Source: Nocardia abscessus (GTDB taxonomy: Bacteria; Actinomycetota; Actinomycetes; Mycobacteriales; Mycobacteriaceae). From it: a DNA stretch of 64,000 nt. This document shows, one piece after another, positions 26,234 to 33,678 of this stretch (its first letter is position 1; every line of letters begins with the position of its first letter). The stretch covers positions 186,001 to 250,000 of the forward strand of contig NZ_JADLQO010000010.1 in assembly GCF_015477775.1 (NCBI RefSeq). The letters are read 5' to 3'. A program made the translations under genes and the position numbers. The notes under the pieces were generated by a model, which saw only the letters and a list, made by a program, of their open reading frames with translations, did not search any database and was not told the origin of the DNA.

Positions 26234-26799
26234 TCATTCCAGAGGGCGGATCCCATCAAGGATGAGGGCGGTGACGCGATCGGCGACGTCGGGGGTATGA
26301 GTTCGGGTGGCCTGGCAGGCGACGATAATCGCCTTGGCTTCTCGTACGGTCAGATCAGAGCGGACGGTCCCGGCGTGTTTCGCGGCGGTGGGGAGTTCGC
26401 CGAGTAGACCCATGAACCGAGCTTCGGTATCTGGGGCAACGGTGTCGATGTCGATCCCGTCGCCGCGATTGCCTGGGACAATCCCTGATCGGCAGCGCCC
26501 CAGTGCAACGCCATCGCGCGGATGAACTCCCGCAGCGCCTGCCCTGGGTCGTCCTCATCGAGCAGTGCGCGCCCCTCGGCGACGATTTGGGTCAGGCGAT
26601 AATCGATCACGGCAGCGAACAGCGCGTTCTTCGTGGGGAAGTGCCGGTAGACGGTGCCCGCACCAACCCCGGCGCGGCGCGCGATCTCATCGATGGGGAT
26701 CGACAACCCCTCGGCGGCGAAACTCTGGTAGGCGGCCTCGAGGACTGCCTCCCGGTTACGTATCGCGTCCGCACGCAGCGGTTTGGGCTTGTCGGTCAC
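26234..26799 (-). pseudogene. TetR-family regulator, frameshifted in a G run
   Basis: From the GTG at 26799 (GGGAGG eight bases upstream) the frame gives RNREAVLEAAYQSFAAEGLS, IPIDEIARRAGVGAGTVYRH, a textbook TetR HTH, and a ligand-domain start. At 26456-26458 (CCC on the plus strand, GGG in the gene) one G is missing compared with the frame that continues GIDIDTVAPDTEARFMGLLG to LTVREAKAIIVACQATRTHT and a normal end ILDGIRPLE. Restoring one base gives a 188-residue protein. Either a recent null mutation or a sequencing error. Divergent from the SDR pseudogene, sharing an operator. Confidence 0.7.
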
Positions 26800-26856
26800 G
26801 TGGATCACCTCCCGCACGCCGACAAACGGGGCACACGCTCCGTATAGTTGAAATAT

Positions 26857-26878
26857 AAGCGGAGTGATCATTCCGCTT
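26857..26878. promoter_or_regulatory. 22-bp near-perfect palindrome between tetR and SDR
   Basis: AAGCGGA (26857-26863) and TCCGCTT (26872-26878) flank GTGATCAT, whose TGATCA core is itself symmetric. There is one mismatch in 22 bases. It lies between the divergent TetR and SDR genes, 27 bases before the SDR start, as expected for the TetR operator. The half-site CGGA.TGA resembles the operators at 23080. Confidence 0.65.
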
Positions 26879-26904
26879 GTCTCATGCTATCCAGGAGGAA
26901 TCCC

Positions 26905-27556
26905 ATGGCGAAGTGGACCACCACCGACATCCGTGACCAGTCCGGACGCACCGCCGTCGTCACCGGCGCGAATTCCGGGCTGGGATTCGAAACGGCCACC
27001 GCACTGGCCGCCAAAGGCGCACACGTCGTGCTCGCCGTACGCAACCTGGACAAAGGCAAGGCCGCCGCGGACCGGATCACCGCCGCAACGCCCAACGCGT
27101 GTCGGGCACCGCATCCGCTCGGCGATCCACTTCGATGACCTGAACTTCGATCACGGCTACAGCCGCCTGGCCGCGTACGGTCAATCCAAGCTCGCCAACC
27201 TGCTGTTCACCTGCGAACTCCAGCGCCGCCTGGCCGCCTCCGGTCAGGAGGCGATCGCGGTCGCCGCCCACCCCGGCGGATCGAACACCGAACTGGGCCG
27301 ACACCTGCCCGCGGTGATCGAGGTTCCCGCGATGAAGCTGTTCTCCCAATCCGCGGCGATGGGCGCGTTGCCGACCCTGCGTGCGGCGACCGACCCCGGT
27401 GTGACGGGCGGGCAGTACTACGGCCCCGACGGGCTCGGAGGCCTGCGCGGCCACCCGAAGCCGGTTTCGTCGAGCAACCAGTCCTACGACCCCGAGCTGG
27501 CGCGACGGTTGTGGCAGGTCTCCGAAGACCTGACCGGCGTCAGCTACCTCGGCTGA
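26905..27556 (+). pseudogene. Short-chain dehydrogenase with internal deletion
   Basis: The 5' part encodes MAKWTTTDIRDQSGRTAVVT, GANSGLGFETATALAAKGAH up to ITAATPNA (NAD-binding half). The 3' part, one frame over, encodes VGHRIRSAIHFDDLNFDHGY, AAYGQSKLANLLF (catalytic YxxxK) and a normal C-terminus ending WQVSEDLTGVSYLG. About 85 residues including the NNAG motif and catalytic Ser are missing at the junction. The ribosome site AGGAGGA, the start and the operator are all intact. It probably belonged to the TetR-regulated unit with the next gene. Confidence 0.8.
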
Positions 27557-27592
27557 CCGATTCACCCGCACTCCACCGAAACAGGAACCCCG

Positions 27593-28255
27593 ATGCGCAT
27601 CATCGTCTTCGGCGCCACCGGCATGGTCGGCCAGGGCGTACTGCAAGCCTGCCTGCTCGACGACACGGTCACCGACGTGCTGGTGATCGGCCGCTCCGCC
27701 ACCGGCCGCGCCCACCCCAAGCTGCGCGAGATCCACCACGCCGACTTCACCGACTTCACCCCGATCCAGGACAGATTGTCCGGCTACGACGCATGCTTGT
27801 TCTGCCTCGGCACATCCGCGGTCGGCATGAGCGAAACCGACTACCGCACCATCACCTACGACTACACCCTCGCCACGGCCCGCGCCCTGCTGGACGCCAA
27901 CCCCGAACTGGTGTTCTGCTATGTCTCCGGCGCCGGAACCGACAGCACCGGCACATCGCGCATGATGTGGGCGCGGGTGAAGGGCGAGACGGAGAACGCG
28001 CTGCTCGTCCTGTCCGAACGGGCCTGCATGTTCCGGCCCGCGTTCATCGTGCCCCTGTCCGGAACCCAGGCCAAGACCAAGGCCTATGTCGCGCTGTACC
28101 GGGTGGTGACACCGCTCTACCCGCTGTTGCGACGGATCATCCCCGGCCATGTCACGACAAGCCTGCGCTTGGGGCAGGCCATGCTCGCCGTCACCCGCGG
28201 CGAGGTCCGGGAACGAGTCCTGGACACCGCCGGGATCAACGCCGCCGGTTCCTGA
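27593..28255 (+). CDS. NAD(P)-binding epimerase/NmrA-like protein
   Basis: 220 residues. Atypical SDR with N-terminal Rossmann motif IIVFGATGMVGQGVLQACL. There are VLVIGRSATG (NADP-preferring Arg after strand 2), DACLFCLGTSAVGMSE and the segment VFCYVSGAGTDSTGTSRMMWARVKGE, in which Lys may act with upstream Ser as in epimerases; the usual Tyr of YxxxK is replaced. Similar proteins are named 'epimerase' or oxidoreductase HTATIP2-like. AGGA precedes the ATG. It follows the SDR pseudogene by 36 bases, same strand, presumably the same operon. Confidence 0.8.
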   Translation: MRIIVFGATGMVGQGVLQACLLDDTVTDVLVIGRSATGRAHPKLREIHHADFTDFTPIQDRLSGYDACLFCLGTSAVGMSETDYRTITYDYTLATARALLDANPELVFCYVSGAGTDSTGTSRMMWARVKGETENALLVLSERACMFRPAFIVPLSGTQAKTKAYVALYRVVTPLYPLLRRIIPGHVTTSLRLGQAMLAVTRGEVRERVLDTAGINAAGS

Positions 28256-28288
28256 TGCGCGCCGTCGGGCAGCCTAACCGGAACGGCT

Positions 28289-28324
28289 GGGCCCTGGCAT
28301 GCGCTGTGCTCGCATGCCGGGCCC
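28289..28324. terminator. Strong hairpin between convergent genes
   Basis: GGGCCCTGGCATGCG (28289-28303) pairs with CGCATGCCGGGCCC (28311-28324), with a single bulged T and a 7-base loop. It lies between the epimerase gene and the pseudogene converging on it. Confidence 0.7.
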
Positions 28325-28341
28325 CTATCACGACGTGCTGA

Positions 28342-29066
28342 CTACACGAGGTTCTGGGTGTAGAAGCTGGTCAGCTTGTCGAAGGGGATCAGCTCGGTGC
28401 GGTCGTAGAGGTCGACGTGTCCGGCGCCGGGCACGATGACCAGTTCCTTGCGGTCACCGGCGAGACGGCATGCCTCTTCGCTGAATTCGCGGGAGTGGGC
28501 GTTCTCGCCGGTGATGAACACCATCGGGCGCGGTGAGATGGTTTCGATGTCGTCGAACGGGTAGAAGTTCATGAACTTGGTGTTGCTCGACAGGGTCGGG
28601 TGGGTGGTGGTGTCGGCGGTGGCGCCCTCGGGGGTGACCGCGCCGCGCTGGGTGCGGTAGAAGTCGTAGAACTCGCGCTCGACCGGGGTCGAGGCCTCGG
28701 TCAGCTCGTGCACGGTGCCGCCGGTGTATTCGACCGGCCCGCCACGGAATTCGATATCGCGTTGGGCGGCGGCCTGGGCGATGATCTGCTGGCGCTGCTC
28801 AGGGGTGACCGAGTGGCGCAGGCCGTTGCGGTTGGCTGCGCCCATGTCGTACATGCTCACCGTGGCGACGGCCTTGATGCGGGGGGTCTATCTTGGCCGC
28901 GGCGATGACGAAACTGCCGCTACCGCAGATACCGAGTGCACCGATGCGTCGGGGTCGACGGTGTCCTGGGTGCGTAGGTAGTCGACTGCGGCGGAGAAGG
29001 TTTCGGTGTAGATATCGGGGGCCGCGGCGTTGCGCGGGTTGCCGTCGCTCGGAGCCCCGGCTCCGG
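28342..29066 (-). pseudogene. Truncated, twice-frameshifted alpha/beta hydrolase (YcjY-like)
   Basis: Read in pieces: NPRNAAAPDIYTETFSAAVD, YLRTQDTVDP; then (one base lost) RIGALGICGSGSFVIAAAKI with the GxCxG nucleophile-position elbow; then (one extra base in a C run) AVATVSMYDMGAANRNGLRH to the C-terminus with GAGHVDLYDRTE. The N-terminal third is absent. The last 172 residues remain open from 28860 but lack the catalytic elbow. The whole matches the YcjY/dienelactone-hydrolase-like group. Confidence 0.75.
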
Positions 29067-29149
29067 ACTCGGAGCCGGAGCGTTGCGCCGGACGCGACCC
29101 ACCTGCAACCCATCTGCGGAACTGGGGCTAGCCGAACAGCCTTGTAAGC

Positions 29150-29165
29150 GGCATGTGCGGATGTC
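29150..29165 (+). repeat. GGCATGTGCGGATGTC repeat, copy 1
   Basis: Sixteen bases identical to 30524-30539, in the same orientation, 1.37 kb apart, flanking the small membrane protein and the DUF3558 lipoprotein genes. Confidence 0.4.
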
Positions 29166-29222
29166 TGTGATGCTGGTGTCTTGGACGGAGTGAATGACTG
29201 CTCGAAGACTGGAGTCGGATTC

Positions 29223-29465
29223 ATGAAAGACCGACCTGTCCTCGTCGTGGCCCTGATCGGGGGCTTCATCGGCGCAATACTGTCGAGTCCGTTCGCCGTG
29301 TACTTCGGCTTCGGCACTCCTGTGCTCGCTACCGCCATTGTCGGCGTGGGAGTCTTGCTGGCTGGAGGCATGATGTTCGGCGGCCTCTTCGCTGCACTGG
29401 CATGGGCCGTCAGGGCTGATCGGCGTAACGGTGGTTACCGCTGTCGCGGTGAGAGCCGGGCATAA
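29223..29465 (+). CDS. Small two-helix membrane protein
   Basis: 80 residues, unknown function. Two hydrophobic segments (VLVVALIGGFIGAILSS.. and VLATAIVGVGVLLAGGMMFG.. through GLFAALAWAV) span most of the protein, followed by a basic tail (RADRRNGGYRCR). GGAG eight bases before the ATG at 29223 supports this start over an ATG at 29181. No homolog recognised. Confidence 0.5.
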   Translation: MKDRPVLVVALIGGFIGAILSSPFAVYFGFGTPVLATAIVGVGVLLAGGMMFGGLFAALAWAVRADRRNGGYRCRGESRA

Positions 29466-29714
29466 CTTTTCGAAGCTACGGTCTGGCGGTACGGCCAGCA
29501 GCCGTGTAGGACGCGGTAATCGGCATTTGCGTGTGTTCGGCCGGCTGCGGTCCGATCTGCTCGGCTCGACCCGTAGGCGGCGCGCAGAAAGCCGGCTGAT
29601 GGGAGATGATCAGCACCTTTTAGCGGCGGAACACGTGGACCGATGACTTCCCGATGTCTTCAACTCTGCAATGATCCTGTGTAACAACCTGTTCCAATGC
29701 GCGAATATGCATTC

Positions 29715-30386
29715 ATGAGTCGTACGACAACGCGATCGATCAGCGTCGCAACGATGGCACTCGGTGCCGCACTGCTGCTTGCCGGATGTGGTCCCGCCTC
29801 GACCGACAGCACGTCCGCGCCGAGCACTCCGAACAACACGGTCACCTCGGCCAATGCAGTCACCGCGACCACAGCGGCGCCGACGTCGGTTCCAGCCCCG
29901 GCGACGACCGTCGCGTCCGAGTCCACGACGGAGGCGCCGGGCACCGACACGGATCGGCCCGCCGGCAGCTGGAACCCCTGTGACACTCCCGATTCCGCGC
30001 TCTCGAGTGCGGGCTTGAACGTCGCCAGCGAGCAACCGATCTCGAATCCCGGTTTCCCCACCGAGAAGTCCTGCAAATGGAAGACCGCCGACAACGCGCT
30101 CGAGTTCTACGTCACGGCCTACGGCATGCCGGTAGGTGAGCTGCGCCAGACCGGTAAATACGTCGACTTCAGTTCGGTCACGGTGGCCGGCCGTAAATCT
30201 CAGCAATTCCGTGCGGCGCAAGACACTCACAAGCTCGGGTGCTACATCGCGGTACCAGCGTCTTTCGGTGGTGACATTTTGCTCTTGGCGTCACGAATCT
30301 GGAACCCTCAGGGCGGCACCGACGGATTCAACTCCTGCGACGATGCCCAGCGCATCGCCAACTCCCTGGTCAACCACATACCCTGA
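29715..30386 (+). CDS. DUF3558 lipoprotein
   Basis: 223 residues. Lipoprotein signal peptide ending in the lipobox LLAGC at residues 21-25. Then a Ser/Thr/Pro/Ala-rich linker of about 55 residues typical of surface-exposed proteins. A folded C-terminal part has the DUF3558 pattern: WNPCDTPDSALSSAGLN, EKSCKWKTADNALEFYVTAY, and CYIAVPASFGGDILL with paired Cys. Anchored to the outer face of the membrane; role unknown. The start at 29715 places the charged n-region correctly; an ATG at 29697 is possible. It sits between two copies of a 16-base repeat. Confidence 0.82.
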   Translation: MSRTTTRSISVATMALGAALLLAGCGPASTDSTSAPSTPNNTVTSANAVTATTAAPTSVPAPATTVASESTTEAPGTDTDRPAGSWNPCDTPDSALSSAGLNVASEQPISNPGFPTEKSCKWKTADNALEFYVTAYGMPVGELRQTGKYVDFSSVTVAGRKSQQFRAAQDTHKLGCYIAVPASFGGDILLLASRIWNPQGGTDGFNSCDDAQRIANSLVNHIP

Positions 30387-30523
30387 CGCACTAACGCTCG
30401 GGTGCAATGGTCCTGCTCATCTTTGCCCGAAGCCTATTTTTCGGACACACCGACCCGCGCCCCGGCCAGTGCCAGTTCTGCTGGGTGAACCCAGGGATCA
30501 AAGGGTCGATTCGACCGATCATC

Positions 30524-30539
30524 GGCATGTGCGGATGTC
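30524..30539 (+). repeat. GGCATGTGCGGATGTC repeat, copy 2
   Basis: Exact match of 29150-29165. It lies 140 bases after the DUF3558 gene. Confidence 0.4.
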
Positions 30540-30650
30540 CTCAGCCGCGGAGGATCTCATCCGCCGGCCGAGCGCTCAGCGGCATGAGTACGCGTTTTCT
30601 CCGGAACCGGACCTCGGGTGAGCAGGCATGTTCGCGAATAGGCTCGGTGG

Positions 30651-30926
30651 GTGGAGTACGAGGCGGTCTACTCGGTTATCTATCGCGCGGTGGACGAGGG
30701 CAGCGATGACCCGGACAACCTGTATGCCGGTGTGCGATTCGTCAGGGAGGGCGAGCCGCTCGCGCATGCTGCGGCTCCGCCCGGACGCGTTCCCGTTTGT
30801 GGAACGACCTCAAGATTCATCGTTCCGGGTTTGCCCTGGTCGGATCCTGTTTCGGGTGAGTACAGACGTTGCCCGGTTCGAGACTCGATTGGTCCGGCTG
30901 TCGTTGGGAAACGGGGGATCAGATAA
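30651..30926 (+). CDS. Doubtful ORF, possibly frameshifted
   Basis: The first 37 codons from GTG (MEYEAVYSVIYRAVDEGSDD to VREGEPL) read like protein and are acidic, unlike a random GC-rich frame. The sense then seems to move one frame to the right (MLRLRPDAFPFVERP..ILFRV). This would be a 100-residue protein with one indel. I recognise no family. Confidence 0.25.
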   Translation: MEYEAVYSVIYRAVDEGSDDPDNLYAGVRFVREGEPLAHAAAPPGRVPVCGTTSRFIVPGLPWSDPVSGEYRRCPVRDSIGPAVVGKRGIR

Positions 30927-31278
30927 CCGCGCGGGCGGGATTGTGACTCGCTCGGCGGTCGAGGTGTCGCTGGGTTGATGCTGGGCGGCTCGGCGGAGAT
31001 CGTCGACACCACGCCTTCCATCGTCCGGGCGAGATCGGTCGCGCCGCTACGCGGCGGTGATCAGCGCCCGGCTGTAACCCGCCGTCGCACGATATTGCGA
31101 CTCAAGCCATCCCGAGCCGGATTGCAAGCGAGATCTGGCCCTCGAGATCTGGCCCTTGAAGTTGCGGCTCATCCGCTCGATGTCGCTTATTGGCAACGCA
31201 ATCGCGCGCCGCGAACGGTCCGGCTGGTGTGTGCAGCTAGTCACGGCCAGTAACGGACACGAGGTCTTGTCTGTGCTT
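30927..31278. other. Degenerate intergenic stretch
   Basis: No gene supported. A small tandem repeat of CGAGATCTGGCCC occurs at about 31130-31156. Followed by the duplicated esterase upstream region. Confidence 0.35.
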
Positions 31279-31446
31279 GTGTCGCGCTCTCATGGGCATC
31301 CTTGCCGATTCGTGAGGTATCCAGACCCATCGGACTGGGGAAGTGCGCCGCCTTCTTCTGCTTTAGCGTTGGCCGCGCTTGTAGGTCACCGAGCAGCCGA
31401 ATCGGTGCCGGGTAGACGAACGCATCGGCTGGAGGAAAGGCAAGCG
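31279..31446 (+). repeat. Duplicated upstream region of the esterase gene (intact copy)
   Basis: Homologous to 18835-18999. It carries the leader and GGAGGAAAGG Shine-Dalgarno of the esterase gene. That this non-coding stretch is recognisable in both copies shows the duplication included the control region. Confidence 0.7.
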
Positions 31447-32538
31447 ATGAAACGAAGTTCCGACGTCGACGCCGGACGTGTGGCTGCGCCTGTGGTCGAT
31501 TCGGTGAGAGTATGCGCGGGAATGGTAGTGGTCTGCCGATCGATGGGGCACGCGCTCGTCGTCTTGGCGGCGGTGCTCGCGGTTACCGCAGGCGCGGTCA
31601 CGGCGTCAGCTCCCGCGAGTGCTGATGCACCATCGATCACCGGTTCGTGGGCGGAGGACGACCGCACCGTGCAGTTGCGCGTGCATTCCGCAGCGATGGG
31701 GCAGGACATCATGGTGAAGGTGCTGCGCCCGGCGGACCATTCGGTGCCACGGCCGACGCTGTATCTGCTGAATGGGGGCGGCGGCGGGCAGGACAGCGCG
31801 ACCTGGCAGAAGAACACCGACGTGCTGCGCTTCCTCGCCGACAAGGATGTCAACGTCGTACAGCCGGTTGGTGGGCGCTGGAGCTACTACACCGACTGGC
31901 GGGCGCCTGATCCGAAACTCGGTGTGTACAAATGGAAGACGTTTCTCACCGAGGAGCTGCCGCCGCTGATCGACGCCGAGTTCGGCACGACCGGGGTGAA
32001 TGCCATCGCGGGGCTGTCCACCTCCGGTACCTCCGTACTCCACTTGCCGATCGCCAAACCCGGCCTGTACCAGGCGGTCGCGGCCTACAGCGGTTGCGCG
32101 CAGGTCAGTGACCCGATCGGCCGCGAGTTCGTGAAACTCGCGGTGGAGAGCTGGGGCGGCGGCGACACCGAGAACATGTACGGCCCACCCGAGGACCCGA
32201 TGTGGGCCGCCAATGATCCGTACCTGCACGCCGACCAGCTGCACGGCATACGCCTGTTCCTCTCCACCGGAACCGGAGTTCCCGGAATGTATGACACTTA
32301 TAACGGCGAGTATGCCCAGCCAGGGCCGCGTGGCTATCTGAACCAGCTGGTGTTGGGCGGGTTGATCGAGGCCGCGGTGAACTGGTGCACCCACAACATG
32401 CGCGACCGGCTGGACGCTCTCGGTATCCCCGCCACCTATGATTTCCAGCCCACGGGGACCCATTCGTGGGGGTATTGGCAAGAGGCGCTGAAGAAGTCGT
32501 GGCCGGTGCTGGCCGAGGGCCTCGGTTTGTCGCAGTGA
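31447..32538 (+). CDS. Secreted esterase of the antigen 85/mycolyltransferase-like superfamily
   Basis: 363 residues. After a long basic N-terminus, a Sec signal (GHALVVLAAVLAVTAGAVTA) ends near ASADAP. The mature part is an esterase-D/antigen-85 fold: VQLRVHSAAMGQDIMVKVLR, PTLYLLNGGGGGQDSATWQK (oxyanion/substrate loop), nucleophile elbow GLSTSGTSVL near residue 191, and the late His in GTHSWGYWQEAL. The WxxxTD.....Y..L ordering is like mycolyltransferases, which attach mycolic acids to arabinogalactan and trehalose in the envelope. GGAGGAAAGG precedes the ATG. A broken copy is at 19000. Confidence 0.85.
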   Translation: MKRSSDVDAGRVAAPVVDSVRVCAGMVVVCRSMGHALVVLAAVLAVTAGAVTASAPASADAPSITGSWAEDDRTVQLRVHSAAMGQDIMVKVLRPADHSVPRPTLYLLNGGGGGQDSATWQKNTDVLRFLADKDVNVVQPVGGRWSYYTDWRAPDPKLGVYKWKTFLTEELPPLIDAEFGTTGVNAIAGLSTSGTSVLHLPIAKPGLYQAVAAYSGCAQVSDPIGREFVKLAVESWGGGDTENMYGPPEDPMWAANDPYLHADQLHGIRLFLSTGTGVPGMYDTYNGEYAQPGPRGYLNQLVLGGLIEAAVNWCTHNMRDRLDALGIPATYDFQPTGTHSWGYWQEALKKSWPVLAEGLGLSQ

Positions 32539-32679
32539 GCGTTCGGCGGGGGGAGTGGGCGCTGGCCGCGGTGAAAGCGCTGTGGTCGGGAGCCGGGAGC
32601 CGCTTCCGCCCGAGTCGGCGAATTCCGCCCGCGAGCCTGCCCTCCGTTCCGAGCCCGATCCTGGCGGATACTGGCCTGC

Positions 32680-33489
32680 ATGACCCACGCCTTGGTGGAC
32701 CCGCGATCCCTTCCGGAAGAGGTGCGTCCGTACCTCGAAGGTCTCGTGCGATGCGCCCACGCCGTCTGCGGTTCTCGTGTGGTCAGCGTCTTCGCAGTGG
32801 GTTCGATCGCGCTCGAGGACTATCGACATGGACGCAGCGACGTGGATGTGGCGATCGTCGTCGACCCGTTGCTTCCCGCGCCGGCATTGCGCGAATTGGC
32901 TGAGACACTCGCTCACCCAAGGCTGCCCTGCCCGGCGGCCGGGCTGGAACTGGTGGTTTACGACGCCAACTTCGTCGCGCGTCCGTCCAGCGCGGCCGGT
33001 TATCTGTTGGACCTCAATACCGGGCCGATGTTGCCGAATCGCGCCAGCTTCGATCCGGCGGAATCATCCTCCTTCTGGTACGTCATCGATCGCTCGATCG
33101 CCTACCAGGCCGGGCGGCTGCTGTACGGAACGCCGGTGCGGGAGGTCCTCGCCGCACCGGCGCAGCGTGACCTGTCGGCCGCGATTCTGGCCTCAATCCG
33201 GGAACATGCCGAAGGAGCGGGGCACCTGGCCGACAATCAAGTGCTGAACGGCTGTCGGTCGGTAGCGTTCTGCCGCACGGGTCGCTGGCTGGCCAAACGC
33301 GAAGCCGCACAGATGATCGCGACGTCAGAAGAGAATTTTCGACCCCTCATCGAGATGGCTCTGCGCAGCTTTGAGCGCCCACGCTCGGCGGCACTTCCAC
33401 TGCACCCCGTCGACATTCGAGCCTTCCTGGCTTGGGTGGGCGAGCGGGTCGACGAAGCGGCACGCGCGGCTGTCATCGATCGGCGGTAG
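32680..33489 (+). CDS. ANT(3'')-like nucleotidyltransferase with DUF4111
   Basis: 269 residues. The N-terminal nucleotidyltransferase motif is VFAVGSIALEDYRHGRSDVDVAIVVD (GS then DxD, residues 45-70). The C-terminal part, helical, matches the aminoglycoside adenylyltransferase C-terminal domain (VREVLAAPAQRDLSAAILAS, NQVLNGCRSVAFCRTGRWLA, KREAAQ). Enzymes of this type adenylylate streptomycin/spectinomycin; whether this one gives resistance is not known. The ATG at 32680 follows a weak ribosome site. It is single, with 140 bases to the esterase. Confidence 0.8.
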   Translation: MTHALVDPRSLPEEVRPYLEGLVRCAHAVCGSRVVSVFAVGSIALEDYRHGRSDVDVAIVVDPLLPAPALRELAETLAHPRLPCPAAGLELVVYDANFVARPSSAAGYLLDLNTGPMLPNRASFDPAESSSFWYVIDRSIAYQAGRLLYGTPVREVLAAPAQRDLSAAILASIREHAEGAGHLADNQVLNGCRSVAFCRTGRWLAKREAAQMIATSEENFRPLIEMALRSFERPRSAALPLHPVDIRAFLAWVGERVDEAARAAVIDRR

Positions 33490-33678
33490 CCAGGAGCCAC
33501 GGCGAACAGGGATTTACCGACGCGCTCGTTCGCATCCGAGTAGGCCGACGCGAGCTGGTTCTCGGCTGCGGCGAACCCTTCTCAGAGGGCGTTCACCGCT
33601 CACTAATATGTGTATACGTAGATATGCGCATTAAAATATGGGTCTCCGCTGCGGAACACCGATTGACCGCTACTTCCG

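Noticed and set aside
31047..31244. 65-codon minus-strand frame (MTSCTHQPDRSRR...)
   Set aside because: Basic, no recognisable family, interrupted by a tandem repeat; likely non-coding.
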